In this document: positions 7,084-15,777 of the stretch, in pieces
Layout: every line of letters begins with the position of its first letter
Position numbering within the stretch: the first letter of the stretch is position 1
From: Caldibacillus debilis DSM 16016
GTDB taxonomy: Bacteria; Bacillota; Bacilli; Bacillales; Caldibacillaceae
Direction of reading: 5' to 3'
DNA length: 64,000 nt
Assembly (NCBI RefSeq): GCF_000383875.1
Contig: NZ_KB912915.1
Location: forward strand, 174 to 64,173
Translations under genes and position numbers: made by a program
The notes under the pieces: model-generated
Database searches by the model: none
What the model was told of the DNA's origin: nothing
What the model saw: the letters and a program-made list of their open reading frames with translations, nothing else

Positions 7084-9714
7084 TTATTTTGCGTCATACC
7101 AAGTCGGCCCGTAGGCGACATCCACTTTCAAAGGCACCTTCAACTCGACCGCACCTTCCATCACCTCGGGAACGATTTGGCACAGGCGTCCGATCTCTTC
7201 CTTCGGCGCCTCGAAAATCAATTCGTCGTGGACCTGCAGCAGCATGCGGGCCTTCAATTTTTCCTTTTTCAAACGCTCCGCCATATCGATCATCGCCTTT
7301 TTGATGATGTCCGCAGCGCTGCCCTGAATCGGCGTATTCATCGCCGTCCTTTCCGCGAAGCTGCGCAGGTTGTAATTCCGGCTCGTGATCTGCGGGATAT
7401 ACCGGCGGCGGTTCAGCAGGGTGGTCACATAGCCGGTTTGTTTCGCCTCTTTGACAATATCTTCCATAAACTGCTTGACGCCCGGGTAGATTTGGAAATA
7501 CCGCTCAATAAATGCCGCGGCTTCCTTCCGGCTGATCCCCAGGTTTTGTGACAGACCGTAATCGCTGATGCCGTAAACGATGCCGAAGTTGACGGCCTTC
7601 GCCTGTCTCCTCATTTCCGGGGTTACCTGATCCTTTTTCACATGGAAGACGTTCATGGCGGTGCTCGTATGGATGTCCATATCCTTGAGGAAGGCGTCAA
7701 TTAAATTTTTATCCCCGGAAATATGGGCCAACACCCGCAATTCGATTTGGGAATAGTCGGCGGATAAAATGAGCCAATCCTTCTCGGAGGGGATGAAGGC
7801 CTGCCGGATTTTTCTTCCTTCCTCCAAACGGATGGGAATGTTTTGCAGGTTCGGGTCGGTGGAGCTCAATCTCCCCGTTTGCGTCAAGGCCTGATTGAAT
7901 CGGGTATGAACCTTTCCCGTCTCCTTGTTCACCACTTTCAACAGCCCGTCGATATACGTGGACTGAAGTTTCCCCAATTGGCGGTAATGGAGGATTTTAT
8001 CGACGATCTCGTGCTGATGCTGAAGTTTTTCCAGCGTATCGGCGGAGGTGGAATATCCGGTTTTCGTTTTTTTCAGCACCGGCAGTTTTAGCTTTTCATA
8101 AAGGATGGTCCCCAATTGTTTCGGCGAATTGATGTTGAACGGTTCGCCCGCCAACCGGTGGATTTCCGCTTCGATTTCTTCCAGCTTTCCCGCGAATTCC
8201 TTTCCCATCTCGATTAAACGGCCGGTATCCACCCGGACCCCGGTCATTTCCATTTCGGCCAAAATCCGGGAAAGGGGCATCTCCAGGCGGAAGAAAAGCT
8301 CATCCTGCTTGTTTTCCTCCAATTGCCGGATCAGCCGGTCTTTCAGGGCGTAGATGGCCAGCGCTTTCCGGACGATATGCTCCGCCCGCTCCCTTTCGCC
8401 GGGAACGGTACGTTTTGCCCCCTTGCCGTAAAATTCATCGTCGGACAACACGTCCGTGTAGCCGTGGACGGCGGCCGCATCGGCGAAATCTCCGAGGGAC
8501 TCCGACGGATTCAGCAAATAGGAGGCCAACAGCAGGTCGAAATCGATTCCGTTGATTTCCAAGCCGTGCCTTTTCAGGGCGACCATCATCTTTTTCCCGT
8601 CGTAGACAAACTTTTTTTTCTTCTCATCCGCCAGCCATTTTTGAAAGGCCGGGGAACGGAGGGCCGTTTCCGTCGGCAAAAAATAATTGCCCGACGCATT
8701 GGCGAGGGAAAACCCGAGGATCGGCGCGCGGTGGTAGTTTTCCTCGATCATTTCCATATAGAGGGCGCTCGGGTTCAACAGGACGGAATCATCAATTTCC
8801 TCCAAAAAAGCATATTCGATGTTTTTCAGCGGTTCTTTTTTTTCCGCCGGGATGTCGTCCATTTTCTCCAGAAAGGATTGGAAGCCCAGCTCTTTAAATA
8901 AGGCGGCCATCTTTTCTTTTTTTTCCCCGGTGTAGGCAATATCCGAAAGCGAGATTTCCACCGGCGCATTCCGTTCGATGGTGGCCAATTCTTTGCTCAT
9001 GAGGGCCTGATCCTTATAGGCGGCCAATGTTTCCTGAAGTTTTTTCCCGCCGACCCGGTCGATCGACCGGATCAGGTTTTCCACGGAGGAAAATTCCTTT
9101 AATAGTTTGATCGCCGTTTTCTCTCCGATCCCCGGCACCCCGGGGATGTTGTCGCTCGCATCCCCCATCAGCCCTTTCATGTCCACCAGCTGGGAGACCG
9201 AAAGACCGTATTTTTCCCGGATATGTTCCGGGGTATATTTTTCCATCTCCGTCACGCCCTTTTTCGTGACGTAAACGGTCGTCCGCCCGGAGACGAGCTG
9301 GGTCAAATCCCGGTCCCCGGTCACGATGATCGTTTCGAACCCTTCCTGTTCCGCCATGCGGGCCATCGTGCCGATGATATCATCCGCCTCGTACAGTTCC
9401 AATTCATAGGTGGCGACGCCGTACGCCTCCAAAAGTTCACGGATGAAAGGGAACTGTTCGGACAATTCCGGGGGCGTCTTTTGCCTTCCGCCCTTATAGT
9501 CTTTGAAGGTTTGATGGCGGAAGGTGGTTTTCCCGGCATCGAAGGCGGCCAGCATATGGGTCGGTTTTTCTTCCTCCAGGATTTTGGACAGCATCAGGGC
9601 GAATCCGTATATCGCATTGGTGTGGATCCCTTTGTCGTTGTTCAATAGCGGCAGGGCAAAAAAGGCCCGGTAGGCGATACTGTTTCCGTCGATCAAGATA
9701 AGTTTATTGGCCAA
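7084..9714 (-). CDS. polA: DNA polymerase I
   Basis: Repair polymerase that removes Okazaki primers and fills gaps. The 876-residue product has an N-terminal 5'-3' exonuclease (LILIDGNSIAYRAFFA, acidic cluster YEADDIIG, helix-hairpin GVPGIGEKTA), a central 3'-5' exonuclease-like domain that lacks the acidic catalytic residues, as in other Bacillus PolA, and a C-terminal polymerase domain with motif A DYSQIELRVLAHIS, motif B RRQAKAVNFGIVYG and motif C VHDELIFE. The start is TTG at 9714, preceded by GGAGGG at six bases; no ATG lies nearby in frame. Its usual upstream neighbours phoP-phoR are absent, and IS remnants begin about 120 bp upstream, so its promoter context may have changed. Confidence 0.96.
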   Translation of the reverse strand: MANKLILIDGNSIAYRAFFALPLLNNDKGIHTNAIYGFALMLSKILEEEKPTHMLAAFDAGKTTFRHQTFKDYKGGRQKTPPELSEQFPFIRELLEAYGVATYELELYEADDIIGTMARMAEQEGFETIIVTGDRDLTQLVSGRTTVYVTKKGVTEMEKYTPEHIREKYGLSVSQLVDMKGLMGDASDNIPGVPGIGEKTAIKLLKEFSSVENLIRSIDRVGGKKLQETLAAYKDQALMSKELATIERNAPVEISLSDIAYTGEKKEKMAALFKELGFQSFLEKMDDIPAEKKEPLKNIEYAFLEEIDDSVLLNPSALYMEMIEENYHRAPILGFSLANASGNYFLPTETALRSPAFQKWLADEKKKKFVYDGKKMMVALKRHGLEINGIDFDLLLASYLLNPSESLGDFADAAAVHGYTDVLSDDEFYGKGAKRTVPGERERAEHIVRKALAIYALKDRLIRQLEENKQDELFFRLEMPLSRILAEMEMTGVRVDTGRLIEMGKEFAGKLEEIEAEIHRLAGEPFNINSPKQLGTILYEKLKLPVLKKTKTGYSTSADTLEKLQHQHEIVDKILHYRQLGKLQSTYIDGLLKVVNKETGKVHTRFNQALTQTGRLSSTDPNLQNIPIRLEEGRKIRQAFIPSEKDWLILSADYSQIELRVLAHISGDKNLIDAFLKDMDIHTSTAMNVFHVKKDQVTPEMRRQAKAVNFGIVYGISDYGLSQNLGISRKEAAAFIERYFQIYPGVKQFMEDIVKEAKQTGYVTTLLNRRRYIPQITSRNYNLRSFAERTAMNTPIQGSAADIIKKAMIDMAERLKKEKLKARMLLQVHDELIFEAPKEEIGRLCQIVPEVMEGAVELKVPLKVDVAYGPTWYDAK

Positions 9715-9837
9715 AATGATCCCTCCAACGGTTTCTGCAAAAAAGAAAACCCGCATCTTTTTTTTATTTTAACACGGCACCCGGGAAAAAGGGAAAGGAG
9801 CTTCCTGCCAAAGATTGAGTCAAGCGTATGTGGGCAT

Positions 9838-10490
9838 ACAGGCTGGTGCACGGACTCCTGTTTTGGAATTTGATGCCTCCAAAAGGTATTTTCGGATCGT
9901 CTCATGGCTGATAACCCGATAGCCGAGAAGCGTTTCCAACGTACGGGCCGCTTTTCGATAGGCAGGGCCTTGAATGGCTAATTCGATGGCCGCTTCCTCC
10001 ATCAACGGGCTGGCCTGTTCCTTCGAATTTCAAATAACGGTCCAGAAGATGGGCATATTCGCCGGTTTTTCGGTCACGGCAGTAATTTCGCTTCACCTCA
10101 ATCTCATCAAAGAGGCTGGCGATCTGGAGCTTTCGCTTATCGACAGCCGAAACCGTTTTTTATCCCGTTCTTCGGCAATCTGTTGATCCATGTCCTCCAA
10201 AAGACTTTTCAAAGCCTTTGAAAAGATTTCCTGCAATTTATTCCAAAGGATTTGCTCAATCTGTTTTAAATTTGGGAATTCTGTGATATCCTTGTTCATG
10301 TGGGTTACTCCTTTTATATTTTTTCCACGAGGGACTACTCCTTTCTGGTAGTGTTGTTTTTCCTGACTATCATTCTACCAAGGAGTAGCCCTCTTTTTCA
10401 TTAATATTTGCTTGCTTTCCTGCCGCGCTTACGCTTGGTTTCCCCTTCAACAGGCGAGCGATCGTTGATCATTCACCTATTGAAGGGGAT
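9838..10490 (-). mobile_element. ISLre2-type (UPF0236) element remnant, copy 1
   Basis: Matches copy 2 near base for base. It retains the transposase N-terminus (MNKDITEFPNLKQIEQILW from 10299), then the segments MKRNYCRDRKTGEY (near 10096) and LAIQGPAYRKAARTLETLLGY, but split among frames. Homology to copy 2 stops at about 9838, so the catalytic C-terminal part is lost. The non-coding 5' part (10300-10490) is also shared. A perfect-ended inverted repeat there, GAGGG.ACTACTCCTT with AAGGAGTAG.CCCTC at about 10330-10396, is absent as a pair from copy 2. Not functional. Confidence 0.85.
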
Positions 10491-10523
10491 AAATTTTCAT
10501 ACGGAATTGGATAAAGAAACAAT

Positions 10524-10673
10524 TTTAAGATTAAAGAGTTCCCAGAAGGAACAATAGTAAGAGCTATGGCCATTAAAGATCCTTACATAAATCTTCCCGT
10601 AGGCCTTAAAGGAAAAGTTTTATTTGTGGATAATTCAGATCAATATGTGTCAAGCGCAATAACGGGAGAATAG
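10524..10673 (+). pseudogene. Fragment resembling DUF4314 proteins
   Basis: Frame reading FKIKEFPEGTIVRAMAIKDP and then a Gly-Leu-Lys-Gly-Lys-Val segment with a VD-N turn, ending at TAG. It resembles the small SH3-like DUF4314 proteins, which carry a PeGT.V.l..m.DPY..lp.G..G.V..VD pattern. A stop at 10512 precedes it in frame and there is no start codon or ribosome site, so only part of a gene remains. The DNA is AT-rich, unlike the flanking core genes. Family match from memory; moderate certainty. Confidence 0.45.
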
Positions 10674-10737
10674 TAGGGATTATTTATGGACACGGTCAAT
10701 TTGAAAAATCGGTAAAAAAGGAAACTAATAAAGTAAG

Positions 10738-10929
10738 GTGTTTGAGACAGAAAATGCAATAAAAAATGGGGCGGAAGAAATAGACATGGAAATTAATATA
10801 GGGGCAGGGAAAAGTGGGGAAGCAGATATAGTCAAACAAGAAATTCAACAAGTTGCAGATGCCGCAAAAGGGAAAGCAACTGTAAAAGTGATGATTGAGA
10901 CAAGTTTATTAACCGATGAAGAATATTAG
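10738..10929 (+). pseudogene. deoC: Internal fragment of deoxyribose-phosphate aldolase
   Basis: The 63-codon frame contains [19 protein letters not shown] and [19 protein letters not shown], which match the central barrel of DeoC (family pattern: NGA.EIDMVINIGALKSG, then KVIIETCLLTDEE). The N-terminal strands and the C-terminal part with the Schiff-base lysine are missing, and several conserved residues have drifted (V to E, C to S). The frame can start at GTG but has no ribosome site. A relic, flanked by other fragments in AT-rich DNA. Confidence 0.72.
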
Positions 10930-10962
10930 CTTGTAGATGATCTGAGGAAGCAGGAGCTCGCT

Positions 10963-11244
10963 TTGTTTAAACATTCACAGGATTTTCAACAACTATATTT
11001 CATCCAGTTAAACCTATTTATTTTTATAATTCGGAACATATGGGTTGTTTTAGACATAGTATCTGCCATTTTTTTGCTTTACAAATCTTTTTTAATAACA
11101 CAAGAAGATCCCGGCTGGGTTAATTTGCCTATCCATAAAAAGAGAAAATATTTAAAAGATACTTTGAAATATGATCCTTGGGTGGGGGAGGAGAGTCCTG
11201 ATACTGAAAAGATTATAAATAAAAGATGCCTTCCTTTGGGTTGA
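10963..11244 (+). pseudogene. Unrecognised AT-rich reading frame, probable remnant
   Basis: A 93-codon frame. The first part is hydrophobic (FIQLNLFIFIIRNIWVVLDI, then a second hydrophobic run), followed by a soluble stretch with DPGWVNLPIHKKRKYLKDTL and YDPWVGEESPDTEKIINKR. The latter looks like genuine protein sequence rather than chance, but I do not recognise a family. There is no clear ribosome site. Neighbouring frames are fragments, so this is probably one too. Confidence 0.3.
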
Positions 11245-11281
11245 TATTCCTGAATTCTATCAACCATGAAATACGAATATT

Positions 11282-11464
11282 TGGAACAATCATAATAAAA
11301 ATACGCCTAATGACCAAATTAATGATTCATTGGTAAGGAACATTGTTGAAATATATGGCCTAACTAAAGAAAAATGTATAATTATCGGTCTTGAACAAAG
11401 GGATTCCATCTTAAAGCAGTTCAAAAATTACATTTTTGAGTTTAATCAAAGTTCTTTTGAATTA
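11282..11464 (+). pseudogene. Unrecognised fragment at the ABC-F 3' end
   Basis: An in-frame stretch beginning WNNHNKNTPNDQINDSLVRN and continuing IVEIYGLTKEKCIIIGLEQR has protein-like composition but no start codon with a ribosome site. It runs into the opposite-strand ABC-F gene. Possibly the end of the same lost gene as the frame at 10963; no family recognised. Confidence 0.25.
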
Positions 11465-13037
11465 GTTTTTCTTTTTCAGAGAGTAAATTTTCCAATTGCA
11501 TATCTAATTCTTCAGATGGATTTAAACTTAAACGGCTAATAACTTCGGCTATTTTTGTTTCTAATAAAAGCAGCCTTTCGTTTCTTTCTTTATCCTGTTT
11601 TGCCTTTATTTGCTGTTGTTGGTATTCTTTATATTCCTTGTAATTACCATTAAACAATTCAATCCTTCCATTACGTATAGATAAAATTCGTGTAGCAACT
11701 TTATTAATAAATCGACGATCATGAGAAGCAAAAATCACGCTACCTTCATAATTCATTAGAAGCGTTTCTAAGGCTTCAATAGCTTGTGCATCAAGGAAAT
11801 TCGTTGGTTCATCTAAAACTAACATATTAACATCACTTAAAATAATCTTCGCTAATGCTGCTTTTACTCGTTCTCCCCCACTGAGAATTTCAACGGGTTT
11901 ATAAATATCCTCACCAAAAAAATGCATTCTAGCAAGAACAGTTCGAATAAAAGTCTCATTATGACTAGAAGTGGCCCAAACGTTTTGTAGTATTGTTTTT
12001 TTATCATCTAAAATATTTAAATCTTGACTAAAATAACCAATTTTTACAGAAGGTGAAAGTTTGACTTTAGGGTCTTTATTTATAATTTTTTTTATTAGGG
12101 TTGTTTTCCCACTTCCATTTGGGCCAATAATTGCCAACTTATCTCCAACACGTAGTTGAAAGCTTATTTTATTCCATAAAATACGTTCTCCTACAATACC
12201 AGATAAGTCTTCAACACGTAAAATTGGTTTGTTGCGAGGAAGTTCTGCGTTTTTTAACTCCATTTTAATGGGAGGAAGTTCTTTTTCTTTTTCTACTACT
12301 TCCAATCGTTCAATCCGTTTTTGAATGGATTTAATATTTAACATTAACTTTTTTTGTATACTGGCGTAGTGTGTTTTTACACCGGGGACTCTCGCCTCTG
12401 AATTCGAAATATTTTTCGGCTTCTTTGTCGCTCTTTGAGCTCTATGCTTCAGATCGATGATAGCCCTTTCCAACTGTTTCTTTTTCTCCATATATTTTTT
12501 ATATTCCAATTGATTACGGAGCTTCTTTTTTTCTTTTTGTTCTTTATAATTGGTATAATTGCCAATATACTCTATTACCTTACAACCATCTATTTCCCAT
12601 ATGGTTGTGCAAAGAGAGTCTAGAAAATCACGATCATGAGAAACAATAACAAATGCACCCTTCCATTCACTTAATATTTTTTCCAACCATTCAATGTGAT
12701 CTGTATCAAGGTTTGTTGTTGGTTCATCAGCAAGCAATAAAGAAGGATGTCTATATAAAACTTGTTGAAGATATTCCTTTGTGACTTCACCACCACTCTT
12801 TGTAGTACCCGCTTGTTGTTTTATCTGTGGTATGAGTTCAATTTTTGCGTACCGAGTCACTTTCCCATTATTTGGATTGATCTTTCCAGCCATTATGTTC
12901 AATAAAGTAGTTTTTCCACATCCATTCGGACCAATTAAACCGATTTTATCATGATCATGGATTTGTAAATTATTTACATCAAGTAACAAGCGGTCTCTTA
13001 CATAATGTTTTATATGATTGATTTCTAATAAAATCAT
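11442..13037 (-). CDS. Vga-like ABC-F ribosomal protection ATPase
   Basis: A 531-residue soluble twin ABC protein without membrane domains. ABC-F proteins of this group bind the ribosomal E site and displace antibiotics from the peptidyl-transferase centre; Vga relatives act on streptogramin A, lincosamides and pleuromutilins. NBD1 has Walker A GPNGCGKTT, signature SGGEV and Walker B LLLADEPTTNLD; NBD2 has GPNGSGKTT, LSGGERVK and LVLDEPTNFLD. Between them is a charged interdomain linker rich in Lys/Glu (KKPKNISNSEARVPG). The opening EINHIKHYVRDRLLLDVN and the ending SRLSLNPSEELDMQLENLLS closely recall Vga(A) as I know it. The start ATG at 13037 has AAAGGAG; the frame stays open 39 codons upstream through a hairpin element. 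AT-rich codons and flanking IS copies indicate acquisition by transfer. The actual substrate range is not predictable. Confidence 0.9.
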   Translation of the reverse strand: MILLEINHIKHYVRDRLLLDVNNLQIHDHDKIGLIGPNGCGKTTLLNIMAGKINPNNGKVTRYAKIELIPQIKQQAGTTKSGGEVTKEYLQQVLYRHPSLLLADEPTTNLDTDHIEWLEKILSEWKGAFVIVSHDRDFLDSLCTTIWEIDGCKVIEYIGNYTNYKEQKEKKKLRNQLEYKKYMEKKKQLERAIIDLKHRAQRATKKPKNISNSEARVPGVKTHYASIQKKLMLNIKSIQKRIERLEVVEKEKELPPIKMELKNAELPRNKPILRVEDLSGIVGERILWNKISFQLRVGDKLAIIGPNGSGKTTLIKKIINKDPKVKLSPSVKIGYFSQDLNILDDKKTILQNVWATSSHNETFIRTVLARMHFFGEDIYKPVEILSGGERVKAALAKIILSDVNMLVLDEPTNFLDAQAIEALETLLMNYEGSVIFASHDRRFINKVATRILSIRNGRIELFNGNYKEYKEYQQQQIKAKQDKERNERLLLLETKIAEVISRLSLNPSEELDMQLENLLSEKEKLIQKNFD

Positions 13038-13051
13038 ATAAACACTCCTTT

Positions 13052-13198
13052 GAATGACCGTTAGTGTCAAGTAAAGTTCGCAAAAACCATCAGCACTCCG
13101 ATAAGGGTTATGCCACTTATATTCGGAGTTACCGATGGCTTTTCCTCTTTTCATTTTTGCGAACTTAATTTTACGTGATCGAATGACCCTTATCCATT
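13052..13198 (-). repeat. MITE-like element / leader hairpin before the ABC-F gene
   Basis: Outer arms AAGTTCGCAAAAA (13074-13086) and TTTTTGCGAACTT (13154-13166) are perfect. Within them 13087-13138 folds into a second stem (CCATC and ACTCCGA arms). Read in the direction of the ABC-F gene, the inner stem is followed by TTTTT, so it also looks like an intrinsic terminator, i.e. an attenuator. The 8-mer GAATGACC flanks the unit at 13052-13059 and 13191-13198, as a target-site duplication would. One end, TGTCAAGTAAAG (from 13065), is reminiscent of IS21-family termini; that is a guess. A reading frame through the element is continuous with the ABC-F gene. Confidence 0.6.
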
Positions 13199-13234
13199 AG
13201 GAAAGTAAGTGATGAACTTTATTTATCAAATATA

Positions 13235-14342
13235 ATTCGTGCTCTCCCAATGCTTCGGGATATTGTTCCAATTGGCGGATCAGCGCCTCAAGCCGATCTT
13301 CCCGGGCTTTGTCTCCAAATGTGCCGGCCTGGCTGTTTCATTCCGTCAACAGTTTTTGCCCGTCAAAAGCGTCGAGCGCTTTTATCATAGGCGGATAACG
13401 CGGATGGTTCCGGAACAAGCTCCGGATCTCCCGTTCCACAGGAAACGGTCGAGACCGAAGAAGGCCCGGTCTTTAAATATTCCCGGCAGGCCGTGATCCA
13501 GGCGGCCCCGTCTCCGTTGATCACCAATTTATGGACCGTCGGATCATCATCGAAAGTCTCCATCAGGAATTCCTCAAACGCCTCCCAAAAAGGCTCCTTC
13601 CCGTCGTGAATGAAATAGCGTTTATTCTTCAGTCTCACCCGTTCCCCGTTCACTTCCCATCCCTGATGAACAGCGGAGATTTTGACTTCCTTGACATAAA
13701 GGACGTCCACTTCCACAAAGAGAGCAGGCTGGTGCACGGACTCCCGTTTTGGAATGCTTGATACCTCCAAGAGGTGTTTTCGGATCGTCTCATGGCTGAT
13801 AACCCGATAGCCGAGAAGCGTTTCCAACGTACGGGCCGCTTTTCGATAGGAAGGGCCTTGAATGGCTAATTCGATGGCCGCTTTCTCCATCAATGGGCTG
13901 AACGTGCCTGTCCCTTCAAAATTCAGATAACGATCCAAAAGATAGACATATTCCCCGGTTTTTCGGTCACGGCAGTAATTTCGCTTCACCTCAATCTCAT
14001 CAAAGAGGCTGACGATCTGAGCTTTCGCTTATCGAGCAGCCGAAACCGTTTTTTATCCCGTTCTTCGACAATCTGTTGATCCATGTCCTCCAAAAGACTT
14101 TTCAAAGCCTTTGAAAAGATTTCCTGCAATTTGCTCCAAAGGATTTGCTCAATCTGTTTTGAATTTGGGAATTCTGTGATATCCTTGTTCATGTGGGTTG
14201 CTCCTTTTATATTTTTTCCATGAGGGACTACTCCTTTCCTCTTTATTCATTAATATTTGCTTTCTTTCCTGCCGCGCTTACGCTTGGTTTCCCCTTCTCA
14301 AGGTGGGCGATCTTTGATCACTCGCCTGAAGGGGCTAAATTT
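13235..14342 (-). mobile_element. ISLre2-type (UPF0236) element remnant, copy 2
   Basis: The transposase begins at 14192 (MNKDITEFPNSKQIEQILW), shifts frame near 13986, then runs from MKRNYCRDRKTGEYVYLLDR to about 13363. It includes EVDVLYVKEVKIS and LVINGDGAAWI, typical of the UPF0236 catalytic region. A further shift leads into NHPRYPPMIKALDAFDGQK and ...RLEALIRQLEQYPEALGEHEL, ending near 13235. Frameshifts, a stop, and the missing C-terminal end make it inactive. Upstream non-coding DNA to 14342 is shared with copy 1. Same orientation as copy 1, with the ABC-F gene between them. Confidence 0.87.
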
Positions 14343-14713
14343 TGCCCACAAATATTTTACTCATACCCTGCCAAATGGCGGTCGACCCTCCTTCGCCATT
14401 TGATACCTCTAATATTGCCCCCGATCATATTACGCCTGCTTATGCGAAATCGGACGGGGCCGCCTTCTCTTTTATCGGCAGGCGGAATGATTTTCCCGAG
14501 AAAAATTTCCGCGTGTTTCCTGCATCCGCATCCTCTCCTGGCCGAAGCGAAGCTTTTGTAAAATCCGGGGCGCTTCCTTCAACCGGCATCCCGGTTGCCC
14601 GGACCGGATCCTCTTTGCTAAACTTCGCGAAAAGGCTTTTCCATATCGTGGGAACGTTTTTTCCCAACCTTGGGCCATCGGCCCTTTCTTTGGCATGGAC
14701 GATTTCCTCCGTG
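14343..14713. other. Spacer between IS copy 2 and mdh
   Basis: GC-rich DNA again, resembling core intergenic sequence, with no convincing gene. In B. subtilis phoP-phoR would start here. No trace of a response regulator or kinase was seen. Confidence 0.5.
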
Positions 14714-14745
14714 AAAAAAAAAAGAGCGCATGGCGCTCTTTTTTT
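14714..14745 (-). terminator. Bidirectional terminator after mdh
   Basis: GAGCGC (14724-14729) and GCGCTC (14733-14738) are flanked by A10 on the left and T7 on the right, giving a terminator on both strands. It ends the citZ-icd-mdh transcripts 15 bp past the mdh stop. Confidence 0.88.
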
Positions 14746-14759
14746 CGGGTTTTTACGCC

Positions 14760-15701
14760 TTATACGGACAATACCTTCATCACATTGCGGACGGATTGGG
14801 CGGATTTTTCCAGGGCCGCCTTTTCTTCTTCGGTCAAATCCAGCTCGATCACCTTTTCCAGACCGTTTCCGCCGAGGATCGTTGGGACGCCCAAATAAAT
14901 GCCTTCAAATCCGTACTCGCCTTCCAGATAGGCGATGGCGGGGAGGATCCGGCGTTGGTCTTTGACGATGGCTTCCACCATTTCAACGAGGGAGGCCGCC
15001 GGGGCGTAATAGGCGGAACCGTTCCCCAACAGGTTGACGATTTCCCCGCCGCCCTTCCGGGTTCTCTCCACGATGGCGTCCAAACGGTCTTTCGGGATGA
15101 GCTTTTCGAGGGGGATGCCGCCGGCATAGGAGTACCGGACGAGGGGGACCATGTCGTCGCCGTGGCCGCCCAAGACAAAGCCGGTCACGTCCTTAACGGA
15201 AATGTTCAATTCCTGGGCGACAAAGGTGCGGAACCTTGCCGTGTCCAAAACGCCCGATTGGCCGATGACCCGGTGTTTCGGGAAGCCGGATTCTTTATAG
15301 ACGGTATAGGTCATGGCGTCGACCGGGTTCGTTAGCACGATGATCACGCAATCCGGGGAATATTTGACCACTTCTTTGGTCACCTGTTTCATGATTTTCT
15401 CGTTCGTTTGCACCAAATCGTCCCGGCTCATCCCCGGCTTGCGGGCGATCCCGGCGGTGATGATGACGATGTCCGAATCCTTCGTATCCTCGTAATTGGA
15501 AGTGCCGACGATGTTGGCGTCAAACCCCAGTACGGGGCTTGCCTCCAGCATGTCCAGAGCCTTGCCCTTGGTCGGGTTTTCCAATTGCGGGATATCCACC
15601 AAAACGATGTCCCCCAGTTCCTTTTTGGCGAGCAGAAACGCCGTCGTCGAACCTGTAAAACCGGCGCCGATCACCGAAATCTTTTTCCTTTTCATGACCA
15701 T
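14760..15701 (-). CDS. mdh: Malate dehydrogenase
   Basis: NAD-dependent oxidation of malate to oxaloacetate in the TCA cycle. LDH-like type, 313 residues from the chosen ATG (15701), which has GGAGG seven bases upstream; an ATG two codons earlier lies directly on the ribosome site and one two codons later is also possible. The NAD loop GAGFTG is at 12-17, substrate-binding Arg87 and Arg93 lie in the [10 protein letters not shown] loop, Asp153 and Arg156 in LDTARFR, and the catalytic His180 in GGHGDDMVP. Last gene of the citZ-icd-mdh cluster; the terminator follows at once. Confidence 0.97.
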   Translation of the reverse strand: MVMKRKKISVIGAGFTGSTTAFLLAKKELGDIVLVDIPQLENPTKGKALDMLEASPVLGFDANIVGTSNYEDTKDSDIVIITAGIARKPGMSRDDLVQTNEKIMKQVTKEVVKYSPDCVIIVLTNPVDAMTYTVYKESGFPKHRVIGQSGVLDTARFRTFVAQELNISVKDVTGFVLGGHGDDMVPLVRYSYAGGIPLEKLIPKDRLDAIVERTRKGGGEIVNLLGNGSAYYAPAASLVEMVEAIVKDQRRILPAIAYLEGEYGFEGIYLGVPTILGGNGLEKVIELDLTEEEKAALEKSAQSVRNVMKVLSV

Positions 15702-15777
15702 GTCCATTCCTCCCTAAAGATTGGAAATCGAGTGGAGACCGCCCCGGAAACCCCGGGGCAGGCCGATCAAAACTTCG

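Noticed and set aside
13038-13154. An N-terminal extension of the ABC-F protein by 39 residues
   Set aside because: It is encoded by the hairpin element, while ATG 13037 has a strong AAAGGAG and matches the family N-terminus. Kept only as a leader-frame observation.
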